From contig JAHQRK010000004.1 of the NCBI GenBank assembly GCA_019828595.1, forward strand, positions 868,001 to 932,000: 64,000 nucleotides of DNA. Direction: 5' to 3'. Each line of letters opens with the position of its first letter. The first letter of the stretch is position 1. Below the pieces are notes generated by a model. The model had not been told where the DNA came from. It did not search any database and was given only the letters and a program-made list of their open reading frames with translations. This stretch comes from Aphanomyces cochlioides. Lineage: Eukaryota > Oomycota > Saprolegniomycetes > Saprolegniales > Verrucalvaceae. Of the stretch, positions 1 to 10,445 are shown piece by piece. The translations under genes were made by a program, and so were the position numbers.

Positions 1-3000
1 TGTCTCCGGTGAGTTTGTAAAACCTGCGAGCTGACACCTCCGCACAGCGCGATTCCACACGATACGATCCCCCTGAGCAGTATCAGGTTGCAATTTGTGG
101 TACTCCTCCTCCGTCATGCTCACGGCGACCGATGACGGAGACTGTTGAAGCCAGTAGGGAGCCACAAGTAGGTCAAATGTGTCGTCAATAGGGACTTCAG
201 ATGGAATATTTCTTTGCTCGAGAAGCACGAATAATAGTTCACCAAGAAGAGCTATGGCTTCCAGCTTCACAGATTTATCTTTGACCCCAATGCTTTGGAA
301 CAGTGTGTCCAATGAGCATGTTGCCAAAGGAAATGATGACGGGACTCGCCATTGCGAATGGACAGGACTAAGCATGGAAAAACTTACACTGCGCAACAGA
401 GTTGCGAGTAGAAAAGTGGGAAACACCGATACAGTGGCGCCAGCCACACGTCCAACCAAACGGCGCACCTGTGCAGAAGCGTCAGAGACAAATGTTGAAG
501 TCACCTTACGATATTGCACGGAGGTTGTATTTCATTGTGCCTTTGCTGCTGTTTGATGTTGTTCACTAGGGCGGTTTCGCTTGAGGCTCCCGATGTTGAC
601 CATGTTTTCGGATGGCATTTTCTTGAGCTCCTGATGAGATTGTCAGCTTTAGAATGTCTGAAGATTCCAACTCATTCAACATCATGGTATTGTGACTGCT
701 CGAAAACTGGTCAAAGAGATTTGCATCAGCAAACAAAGTCATCCATTCGACTGGAAGTATCATTCCCGGTTGAAAATACGACAATGGTGGCCAGAATACA
801 TGGCTTTCCTGGACAAAATCAAGGGGGTCAACAGTTGATCGCAAACTCTCAAATGCATTGCTAGGAAATGCGCACAGTCCCAGAGTAGCTTTGAGTGTGA
901 GGTGGCCAAGATTGCGTGTCTTGACTTTTACAAGAATGCCACAATGCCATGGTCCTCCAGCGAATAGATCACTGTCTTGGTTACTTGTGCTTCGCACTCT
1001 TGATTGAGCAACTGTCGTCAAGAGTGACTTTAGTGTTAAACTTGCGTGACCTTCCTGTGAGTTTCCATCCTTCAAATAGATATCAATTGTCTTGGAGGTG
1101 CAGTATTTCCGCAGTGACTCATCAGTAGCGAGGACGTAGTGCACTCGAGCCTAAGTTCTTATCAAGTAAGTATCATTTCCTTTTGTACCTCAGAGAGCTG
1201 CCATCGATGGGACGTATGAGTGTTGGGACCATCAAGCCACAGTCTGTAAGTTGCTTGACCAAGACAGTACTCGAGATGATACTTGGTCAGGTCTTCACTT
1301 GCAAGGATATCTTGTAGTTCGTGAAAGAGAAAAACAAAGCAGAATTGTTGACAATTTCGATCCACATCAATCCCATGAATCATGTGGCGATGGCGAACGA
1401 TAACGTCCTCACGTTCACAGAATGCATCATTTCGACGTTTTATGGATTGACGTAGCTCAGGAGTAAAGAAATTGTGAATTGCACGTGCAGTCGACCAAAG
1501 ACGTTGCTGGTGCTTGTAGATTTGATAGCAGACAAAGCAAACGCGGATTTCTTGCGATGACTTGGCATGGGGTGCAGAGATCACCTTTTGTACACTTCCC
1601 TCCCATGATGCCAAATGTACTCCTCGTCGGAGGAGGTTTGTAATTGTATCGGATGCCATCTTGAGAGTCATCACGTAACCACTTTCGCATGTGCAAATAA
1701 GTATTTGATTGTCGTTGGCATCAAGGACAAGGCCAAGAGCATCGATATCACTGGTTGAGATACTGAATGGGCCATGGCAAAGAAAGCACGAAGAGACAGT
1801 TGAAAACACTGGGACGGCTGCGGCCGCTTCGCTGTGGGGTAGCTTTTTTCGCAGGACACTTGGTATTCGAATCAGTGAATCCAGAAGGTCCCCTTCACGA
1901 ACAAGCTCGAGGATGTCTGGGACATGGAAATGACCACGACAAGCCTTGACTTGAAGAAACCACCATTTGCCATTTTCATCCTTGACAAAGTCAACTTCCA
2001 TTTCATCAAAGCGAATAGCAGGGGCGTGAGCCTGAGCATGCATAACAATACGTTCAATTGCTTCACAAACTGGAATTATTGGCTGGCCTACACAGTCATA
2101 GAGCTAAAAAGAAACATGGTTCAAATGTACCTCGCACCTTGGACACATGTAGATCGACCTGCTTGCTTGACATGCAGAAGTACGGCGTTATACGATTTGC
2201 TATGTTGACTGCTGCGTCGTATGGATCAGTCTCTAGGCTTTTATTTGTCGCTATGGACGTGTAATCGGACATTTTGAGACTACGCAGACGGTGTCAATGA
2301 GTATCTCGAAGGTTGCCAACTTGTTGACAATATTGAGGGCGAAGTTATGGGTATTTTGAGGAGTCCAGTGAACTCGATAGATGGCAGCATGGGCCCCTCG
2401 ACATTGGATATACTTTTGTAGGCCATATGAAATCCATTTTGTGTTACCATTGAGAATGCGGTCGATATCCCGTTTCATGAGGGCACTCGTTTGATTTCGT
2501 ACAGGCACATGAGGCTTGACATGGGGGATTTTTTGGACAGCAACGACTGCGCAATCTGTCGATACATCTGCGACAAATTTGCGCTTCCACGTCATGGGAT
2601 GATTCACATGGACAACATATCCTGAGTCATCTGTAGCAAGCCAAAGAAGATTCTCCCGGCCTCCGTCCATCATTTCACAAATAACCGTGTCGGGTAAATT
2701 AAGCTCAAGCTTGCGATTGCCGATAGGTTGGAGGAATTTGTAGAAGAACAGACATGGCTGGGGTCATCAAAGTGAGAAATAGGCGCGAAACAGATGTACC
2801 TTGATGAGATTCACGAACGGATCTATCGATTGCTACGGACCGCTCATGGGGGAAGAATCAAAGGACAAGACTTACCGTCTCTATCATCGATAAGCTCAGC
2901 GTGGAACGCAGACGCCGCAATTTGTCCGTGGAATCGCGCATGGATCTACCATGTACTTTCTCGCAATGGCGCGACTTTTCAAAAATGAAAGGAACCTTTG

Positions 3001-3265
3001 AAAATACATATTTAAATAAAATTCTTGTGGTTGCAAAATAAAATACCTGTGAGAGATTATATAAATTCGTCATCGCATTCATTTGCCGTTTCGCCGCCGT
3101 TGCGCATTCTTCCGAATGGAGCTCGTCTCGACGTCCAATATCCATGCGACGCTTCTTCCAGGTACCTCTAAAGCTCGTATCTCGAGATTCCTTTATTTCT
3201 GGTGATAGGTCAGCTATCGGTGATCCAAATTCCGCCCGCGCACATTCGATCATGCACATGGCCAT
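1..3265 (-). CDS. Large unrecognised protein, 3' part beyond the left edge
   Basis: Minus-strand coding sequence is split by several short introns. Two clear ones are 1162-1144 region (GTACAA...TTAG) and about 2130-2100, where the reading resumes at LYDCVGQPI. The coding continues through the first 480 bases in one open frame and leaves the window. The central part contains a segment reading DEMEVDFVKDENGKWWFLQV, then cysteine pairs (SSCFLCHG, ICTCESG, CFVCYQ) spaced like a metal-binding module. No catalytic motif or membrane segment was seen. I do not recognise the family. The style suggests a long conserved oomycete protein. The start is uncertain: ATG at 3265, or an internal ATG near 3149 that would remove overlap with the divergent gene. 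A 51-nt AT-rich stretch (about 3052-3002) could be an in-frame intron or coding sequence. Confidence 0.6.
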
Positions 3266-4521
3266 TGCTCAAGTACATTTAACTTGTCTTCTTGTTGACT
3301 GACATGCATTGCCTTGTAGTTTGCTGCTGTACGGAGAATGCGGCTTCAGGTGTCGAGAAGATGATGATTCGAATCCACCAGCTGAGCACATCTGCCGATT
3401 GCAGCAATCGGAGCTGTTTTCGATGGTTGTCGACAACGACGGCATTACGTTATTCCTGGATCCAAATGGCATTTCGATGTTTGAGGCAGCGGTAAGATTT
3501 CATATCTGTTGGGCTAGCTCCAACCATGGTGAGTAGAATATGCAAGACAAGATTGTGATCGCTCCTCAAAAATGGCGCGCAATTCAGGTTCGACAACAAT
3601 ATCCATGGTAGGGAGTAAGTAATGTGTGCATGGTGTAGATTCATTTGGGTCCCATGGTTGCAGAATTTCCAGGAGTAGTGCGTTTTCTCTCGAAACTCTT
3701 GGCAGAAGACAACATCAGTATTCTCAACATGAGTACTTACGACACTGATATCATATACGTCCAGGTATTGCGATCCCTCTGACTTTTCATCACGGGTTCA
3801 ATGGATTAGGAATGCAACCTCGAATCTGCTGTCGACTGTCTCCAACGCAAACTCTCTCGTGGCGTCCACGGACTGAAAGAGGTTGTCCCGGCTTGATATG
3901 TTCCTTGCTGATGGAAGCATAGTACAAGGACCAAGAGCTCCAGTTGAGCAGCGAGCCAAATGATTTGAGTTGCATCGTTGGTTCAGGGCAGTACCTTGCA
4001 GGTGACTAGTGTTCGAACAGGGCGTCGGCTAACTTCGTTTAGTGTACTCTGCCTGTATGGTGCTAGTGCGACTGAAGAAAGAAGCGCTACGAGATTGTGC
4101 GTTCGGTCTCACTCAGTTGGTTCTGAAGTCACAGTCTGCAACAAAACTGACGGACTCGTTTTGGTGTTACTGCGAGACGGCTGAAGAAATTTCGTTGATC
4201 TTGGACGAGGTCTTTGAGAACATTAACATTGTCAAGCCTCTGACTGAAGTGCTCTAGGAATGCCTCACAGATTTTGCTGAAGATGCAGTCATTGTGTCTC
4301 CGGATCGATGGCGAGTTATCAAGTTGTGTGGGAAGACGTATGACTTTGACGAAACTGGTATCGTCGCTGCCATGTCGGGACTCAATTCAGCCAACACGCA
4401 AGTTCTAAACGTGAGTTCATTTGGCTCGAATGTGACGCTTGTGCTTGAAGATGTCCTGGAAGAATCAGTCGCTAGCCTCTGTAGCATCTTGAACGTTTCG
4501 CGGGTCGAAAGAATAGAGTGA
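3144..4521 (+). CDS. CASTOR-like ACT-domain protein (cytosolic arginine sensor family)
   Basis: Nine exons join in phase: 3144-3161, 3214-3272, 3320-3491, 3552-3587, 3639-3764, 3810-3881, 3923-4001, 4043-4209 and 4258-4521. The product resembles the CASTOR/GATSL family, whose animal members bind arginine and control GATOR2 and mTORC1. It has the same order of segments: LSVIQIPPAHI near the N-terminus, LFSMVVDNDGI, then the ACT-domain core ISILNMSTYDTDIIYV, a variable linker, and a C-terminal half with RWRVIKLCGKTYDFDETGIV. Recalling human CASTOR1, the ligand serine (S111 region) is kept, but the aspartate in the last ACT strand (D304 region) appears as Asn here (SSFGSNVTLV). The first exon of six codons is the least certain and overlaps the opposite-strand gene. 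Family assignment is firm; ligand and partner are inference. Confidence 0.78.
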
Positions 4522-5204
4522 GACTCGACGCTCAATATAGTTGATCGTTTTCATGCGTCGTAGCTTGTCATTTTTGTATCAGACAATGTCCAACAGAAGC
4601 TTTCGTAAATCAATCCCAGAGTGGATCTGCAGAATACCAAACCACTTGCAAACGAGTGAAACTTGGAGTTGTTCTCTTAACTGCATCTTGCTCCCCTAGC
4701 CTTGAATAGGTCAAGTTCGCGTCAGGACCAAGACCCAGGCAGGAGATCTTTTCAATACGGCACAACAGCGTCCACCCCTCAAATTCACATAGGCCGTGGA
4801 AATTATCGCGTCGTCCTGCACAAGCACTAGATAAAAGCAAGACGGCTCAATGTCATTCGACATCGAGCGTCCATGGACGCTGTGGAGTTCTAAAATAGCA
4901 TGGAGGATTCCTCGTACATTTGGCCAATCAAATTATCCAATTGGATCAATTTTAGCCAATACAATCTTAATAAAGTCAAGGTATGACCACAGGTATCCTC
5001 ATGCAAATCCATGACCACCTCGTAAGAGCTGCACGAACAACATGAGACAGACAGTTCGTGCAGTAGCAACCACATCGGACTGTGATTGCGCTTTGATGTC
5101 GAGTTTCATTCAGTCAAATATAAATTTTAGCGATTTTCTAATTAGATATAATTTATACAAGGTTTTTTTCAATTTGGATCAGAAAGGGCAGATTTGATTT
5201 TCCG
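4522..5204. other. Intergenic spacer, no gene seen
   Basis: No supported reading frame. The stretch 4918-4965 holds clustered CCAAT/ATTGG words (ggccaatcaaat, ccaattgg, tagccaat) of the type found in other spacers of this window. The last 100 bases are AT-rich and lead into the aldehyde dehydrogenase pseudogene. Confidence 0.6.
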
Positions 5205-5870
5205 TCGAAGGATGACATGCATCGAGACGGACGTGGCGGCGCTCCGCAAGACTTTCTAGAGCGAAAAGACTCGCCCGCTGGCAACGAGGAAAGGAATCAT
5301 CAAGCAGTTACGTCACCTTATCGTCAAGAATTGTGCCAAGCGCTTCAACATGACCTCCACAAACACCCCGCTGAAACGTACGCTGTCCTGAACGAGATCC
5401 AAGAACATTTGGACTATTTGGACGACTGGGCTGCAACTCAGTCGGTTGCGACGAACATTATATGCCAACCGGGAGCCTCAAGCATCGTGCCTGAACCTCT
5501 TGGAGTTGTTCAAGTCTTCTCAACGTGGAACTACCCCATCTACTTGATTTTGCAACCACTCAGTGCGGGAAACTGTGCCCTCGTTCACTTTACTGCCGAT
5601 GGAAGTGTCGATGCCACGAATGCGTTGCTTGCCTCTCTCTTTGACAACTATCTCGACAGAGGTATCGTGCGATATGCCATCGGAGGTCTCGACGTCTCGA
5701 AAGAAGCAGCACTGCTCAACGTTATGATCTTCTCTTTTGTACGGGAAGCGAACGCATTGGGAAAATTGTTGCGCGAGCGGCGGCCGAGAATTTGAATCCA
5801 ATCGTACTGGAATTAGGTGGCAAATCGCCCACTATCATTGATGATACTGCTGATCGAACGGTAACATTTG
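5205..5870 (+). pseudogene. Truncated duplicate of the fatty aldehyde dehydrogenase gene
   Basis: This is a diverged copy of the first exon of the gene at 6629. Shared segments include CQALQHDLHKHPAETYA, EIQEHLDYLDDWAA and DGSVDATNALLASLF. It has lost stretches (the region around the EMSTV and PLVGAL segments), the start region is frame-disrupted, and the frame breaks after the KEAALLN segment, ending at 5795 with further frame damage after it. Similarity continues about nine bases past the first intron donor of the functional copy and then stops abruptly where a repeat begins. Because intron sequence is included, the copy arose from genomic DNA and not from a processed transcript. It lacks the catalytic cysteine exon and the membrane anchor, so it cannot encode an active enzyme. 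Confidence 0.85.
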
Positions 5871-5872
5871 AA

Positions 5873-6030
5873 GACCCGCCATTCAAAAAATGGCTTATCG
5901 ACCATCGTGCAACGTCTGAGTCACATGTTGCATGTCAAACTAGACTCCTTTAGCTACGTTTTGACACCTCAAGCGCTCCTAGAAGTGCAGCGAGGCCAAA
6001 GTTATGGAGGTTGGGAGTGAGCGACTGACC
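5873..6030 (+). repeat. Partial copy of the inverted-repeat element seen at 58517-59001
   Basis: From about 5873 the sequence matches the left end of the element at 58517. The match starts with the shared word attcaaaaaatggcttatcg and continues with decreasing similarity to about 6030 (caaaagttatg-type words). The right terminal inverted repeat is missing. It abuts the broken end of the aldehyde dehydrogenase copy. Confidence 0.7.
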
Positions 6031-6078
6031 TTTTTTCTCCAAAATCTCATTTTCAAGTCGCAATTTGCGACTCGAATA

Positions 6079-6409
6079 CAGTGCTCCCCGCAATAGTGAA
6101 ACTAGTAAAATTAATAAATCTTTAATATTTATAATTTAGGTAATTGGCATGAAAGTAAATTTATAGAGAATATCGACATCATTTTCAAATTTTGAATGAC
6201 ACGCACCATGGGACGTCAAACAATTCGACTCCGATTGACGTACGAACAGAAGAGAGCTATATGGAGGTACTATGAAGACAATCCTACTGCGAGCCTCCTT
6301 GTTTGAATTATAGTTCTCAATCTCCTTTATTAATCTATATTTCCTGTGGAAAATAATACCTCGGAAATTTATAAGAGTTGTACCATTTCACTATTGCGAG
6401 GGAGCACTG
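6079..6409 (+). mobile_element. Deleted pogo/Tigger-like DNA transposon (331 bp)
   Basis: Terminal inverted repeats begin CAGTGCTCCCCGCAATAGTG on the left, matched with few changes by the complement of the right end (...GCGAGGGAGCACTG). The element is flanked by TA on both sides (6077-6078 and 6410-6411). Inside, from about 6208, a short frame reads GRQTIRLRLTYEQKRAIWRY and YEDNPTA, followed by a stop. This resembles the N-terminal helix-turn-helix of CENP-B/pogo transposases. The rest of the transposase is absent, so this is an internally deleted, non-autonomous copy. Family assignment from one helix-turn-helix fragment is reasonable but not certain. Confidence 0.75.
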
Positions 6410-6503
6410 TATGAGATACTCTAAAAATGAATATTCTCTCCTTATTTTGAAATTCGATAACCTTACATAACTTATTAAATTTGTAAGTCGCAAATCTTGG
6501 GGC

Positions 6504-6522
6504 CGATTGGTCTGACCAATCG
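6504..6522. promoter_or_regulatory. Perfect 19-bp palindrome carrying two opposed CCAAT boxes
   Basis: The sequence CGATTGGTCTGACCAATCG is a perfect inverted repeat around a central T. It places an ATTGG and a CCAAT pentamer back to back 107 bases upstream of the aldehyde dehydrogenase start. CCAAT boxes are NF-Y sites in eukaryotes; a role here is inferred from position and symmetry only. Confidence 0.4.
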
Positions 6523-6628
6523 ACTCAGTCGGTTGAGATATAAATTAATACAGGTGTATCTATTGATTATTAATTATGAGAGGCAACTTTGACTGAGAGG
6601 AGAAAAAAAGTTCGAAGTTTGCCCCGTC

Positions 6629-8233
6629 ATGGCATCCTGCGTCGCATCGGACGTGGCGGCACTCCGCAAGACCTATAACAGCGAAAAGACACGTCCGCTG
6701 GCAGTACGGAAAGAAATTATCAAGCAACTGCGTCGTCTGATCGTGGAGAACGAACAAGAATTGTGCCAAGCGCTTCAACATGACCTGCACAAACACCCTG
6801 CTGAAACGTACGCTTTTGAGATGAGCACAGTCTTGAAGGAGATTCAAGAGCATTTGGACTACTTGGATGACTGGGCTGCGCCTCACTCTCTTGCGACGAG
6901 CATTGTATGCTTGCCGGGAATGTCGAGTATTGTGGCCGAACCTCTTGGAGTTGTGCTGCTCTTTGGAACGTGGAACTATCCCATCTACTTGAGCCTGCTT
7001 CCACTCGTCGGTGCACTCAGCGCTGGAAACTGCGCCTTGGTACGTTTTGCCGCGGATGGAAGTGTCGACGCCACGAATGCGTTACTTGCCTCTCTCTTTG
7101 ACAAATATCTTGACAGAGATATCGTGCGATATGCCATCGGAGGTCTCGACGTTTCGAAAGCAGTACTTGCGCAACGTTACGATCTTATTTTTTGTACGGG
7201 AAGCGAACGCATCGGAAAGATTGTTGCGCGTGCAGCGGCCGAGAATTTGACTCCAGTCGTACTGGAATTGGGTGGCAAATCGCCCACTATCATTGACGAT
7301 ACTGCTGATCTAACGGTAACATTTGCGTGCTTTCAAGGTCTAATGCGTTGTTTGGAGTAGGTTACTGCACGACGTGTTGCATGGGGTGCATTTGCAAATG
7401 CTGGGCAAACTTGTGTCCGTCCCGATCATGTTTTCGTATCGGAAATGGTCTGTCAAACTTTGCTTGTGAGCCATTGCTAACCATGGATCTCCATGTAGGT
7501 TGGCGATGCGTTTATCCAGCAACTCAAGCACGAAACCGTGCGATTATTTAGTGCCAATCCCGTAGCGGTCGATCACTACGGACGCATTGCAAATGATGCG
7601 CATTTTGACAAACTACATTTGATTCTGAAGCAAGATGCCCAATATATTGTCCACGGCGGTGAAGTGGATCGCGCAACAAGATTTATTGCGCCAACGATCC
7701 TCAATTTCAAGTCGGATCGGGACGCGTTTGATCGCAGTGCAGGAATGGTGGATGAAATCTTTGGTCCAATTATTCCTGTGGTCTACTCTTCTGACTTGTC
7801 GTCTATCATTGCCGCCATTTTGAGCCGTCCAAAGCCTTTGGGTCTGTACGTGTTTTCAAGAAACCAGAAGACGGTCGACCGCATTCTCTCGCGCACGTCC
7901 TCCGGTGCTGCGTGTGTCAACGACACCATGATGCAAATGTCCAACCACAATCTTCCATTTGGCGGTGTCGGCTCATCGGGAATGGGTCGATATCACGGGA
8001 AGTTCTCATTTGACACGTTTTCCCACGCGAAGGCGATCCTGCGCAAGCCATTTTGGCTCGATTTGCCGCAGCGCTACATGCCGTACACGCCACAGAACGT
8101 CAAGATTGTGCGGTTGCTCCTCTCTCCCATTCCTCGTGCGGCCGTCCGTGGAGTGCTCGGTACGGTCATTCTCGTCGCCGTTGTATTACTGAGCGTCTAC
8201 CTGTCCAAACCACGAGGCGTGAAGCATCACTAA
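6629..8233 (+). CDS. Fatty aldehyde dehydrogenase, ALDH3 family, C-terminal membrane anchor
   Basis: Three exons (6629-7315, 7361-7465, 7499-8233) give 508 residues. The enzyme oxidises long-chain aldehydes to fatty acids with NAD(P)+. Visible family features are the PWNYP-type loop as GTWNYPIYLSLLP, the glutamate motif LELGGKSP, the catalytic cysteine in NAGQTCVRPDHV, the EIFGPI motif and the late NLPFGGVGSSGMGRYHGK motif. A hydrophobic stretch near the C-terminus (VLGTVILVAVVLLSVYL) followed by lysine and arginine fits tail-anchoring in the ER or peroxisome, as in ALDH3A2. ATG 6629 matches the family N-terminus. A broken duplicate lies 1.4 kb upstream, and a CCAAT palindrome sits in the promoter. 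Function is well supported; organelle is inferred. Confidence 0.93.
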
Positions 8234-8502
8234 GAGGTATATCTAGCGTAATTCACTCGAGAACATTTGCTCTAGGCCATGTTGTTTCCTCGCGTTCCTG
8301 GACAGCAGCGCGGACGGGCTGCGGGCTCATCCAGTGTTCAATCGATCATGATGAAAAGACGAAACGTCTACTTCGAACAACACTGTCGTTTCGTCTTGTC
8401 TTCATGGTCGATTCAACGCTCGATGAGCTCGCAGCACGTCCACGCTGCCGTCCAACGACGTTCAAGCAGAGCGCAGCAGCAAAAATAGCAAAGACGAGCG
8501 CC

Positions 8503-10001
8503 ATGGACAATAACTTGCAAGTTATGGACGTGTCGGTGGAAACCATCGTCGCATTACAAGCCGATTTATCGGCCAAATCGAAGGAATTACTTTGGAAGAC
8601 GGTCTTGCTGACTAAATTGGAGCTGACGCTGCAGCATGCCGATGCCCGCGCGGCAGAAAGCCAAGTGGAATTAGATCGAGCGTTCGTCGAGCATGCCAAG
8701 CAAACGCTTCTCGTCGAACAGCTCGATACGCAGTTGAAATCGATGACTGAGGCCAACCATGCCATGCAAAACGAGCTTGTTCAAGCCCAAACCGACCGCA
8801 AGACGCTGACAGAGCGATGCATGACGCTGACACGGCAAGTTGAAAAGGAGCAGTCGTTGCGTGAACAAAGCGACGCCGAGTGCATCGCATGGAGACAAAA
8901 ATGCTCCGCCCTCGACTTGGAGCGAGCCAAACTCATTCACTCGCATCAACAAGAGATCATCGACTGCCGTCGTCAATTGGACAATGCTCAATTTGAGCTC
9001 CATCAACTTGCATGCCATGCAAAAACTCCACTAAGCGCAGCCGTCAAAGCTCCTACGTCTTCTTGCTCGACACAGACGACCTCCCATTGGGATGAGCTGG
9101 AGATGGAACGCATGATGCAAGCTCGACAGCAAGATTTGCTCACGATTGCAGCGTTGAACAAGTCATTGAGCATTCTCCAAGCTCAGACGACTGCGTTGGA
9201 AGAAACCAAAGCATCTCTCGAGAAGTCGTGGAATGAGGTACTGATGCTGTTCACCACGAAGAGTTGAATCTCCATGTAGCTGCGGGACAAAGCCAAGACG
9301 TGGAAAGGACTCGTTGCACTCGCTTTCAGACGCAATGAAGCCATGCGCAAGGAACATGCTCATGCCATCTTCGAGCGAGAACGTCTCGTGGAGTCCAAGC
9401 GCGTGTTTGCAAAGGAGTACCTCTACGTGACGACGCAACTCCAGACACTCCAAGAAACAGTCGAACATGCCAACCGTCAATTGGAACAAGACCAAGTCCT
9501 CCTCGCTGAGAGCAAAAAAAGGTGTTTCGTCCATCATCACGACGCTCCATGAACACTTTTCTAGGGAGAAATCTCTCGGACGAACGATTCGCACGCGAGA
9601 AGCTCGAGCTAGAGAGCTCCTGGTGACGTTGCAGTCGACCCAGTCCAAGGTATCACACCCTCCACGTCACGGCCAAGTAAGTCTGTGTAGCTCGACAAGA
9701 TACAGCAAGTGCACGATAAGACGAAAGCGCATTCAAAGCAATTGGTATCCCAATCGAGTCATTACCACGCTGCGTTTCAAAAGGAGAAAGCTGAGCACGA
9801 ACAGTACGTCCGAAGACGCAGTCTTGTGGTGTTCACATCAAGATTTCTAGGGCGTTGCAAGAGATTGAAGAGTTTCGCGCCGCGCTAATCGCATGCTGTC
9901 AATCTGTCGTGAGTCTAGAAACCATCCAGCCGTCGACAACATGGTCCTTGGAGCATTTACAAGCCGTGACGGGCATCACGGAGCCACTCGTCTTCGGCTG
10001 A
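8503..10001 (+). CDS. Coiled-coil protein of unknown function
   Basis: Five exons (8503-9237, 9280-9521, 9565-9649, 9691-9803, 9851-10001) keep phase and give 441 residues. The protein is rich in Glu, Gln, Lys, Leu and Ala and is predicted by eye to be almost continuous coiled coil, with heptad-like runs such as LLVEQLDTQLKSMTEANHAM and RQVEKEQSLREQSD. A less charged patch near residues 165-190 (PLSAAVKAPTSS) divides the rod. No motor, kinase or zinc motif was found. Such proteins are often centrosomal, flagellar or cytoskeletal scaffolds, but nothing here identifies which. The frame is also open upstream of 8503 in the same phase; I chose ATG 8503 because the upstream stretch lacks coding character. 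Confidence 0.75.
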
Positions 10002-10445
10002 GTTACATCTCGCATGCGACAGACATCCTGTCTAATAAAATACAAGAAATCAATTTTATCTTGCTATTTGTATTCAATAAAATAATTTTGTCCCTGCATG
10101 TTTCTTGACGCGGTCAAAACTACTCACCAACGATTTCATAATATCTCTTTTGTGGTTGATAGTTCCATGATTCTCTTGCTGTCTTTTAAGCTGAAAATTT
10201 CGTTCTTCTAGCTTGGTTTTGAGATCCATAGGGGGGAAATATTGTAGTACACAGTAAGCAAGCAATTATGCAAGAAGAGCGAGCTTGAAACGTCGTTCCT
10301 GGATTGACTTGGGCTTTTCCAATATACTTGCGAGCGATTGGTGAGAAGTTGATCAAATCGATGTTGTGGTGAAATATTTAATATGAAAGTTTATATGTGA
10401 ATCGGTGAGAAATGTTGGTAGTTGTGCGACTTTGTCCATTTCAAC
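10002..10445. other. Intergenic spacer, no gene seen
   Basis: AT-rich spacer between two plus-strand genes. It includes a weak A/T inverted repeat near 10040-10085 (ataaaat / attttat words) just after the coiled-coil gene, possibly part of its 3' end. Nothing else is supported. Confidence 0.5.

Noticed and set aside
8053..8502. Upstream extension of the coiled-coil gene in the same open frame
   Set aside because: It overlaps the end of the aldehyde dehydrogenase coding sequence in another phase and lacks coiled-coil character.
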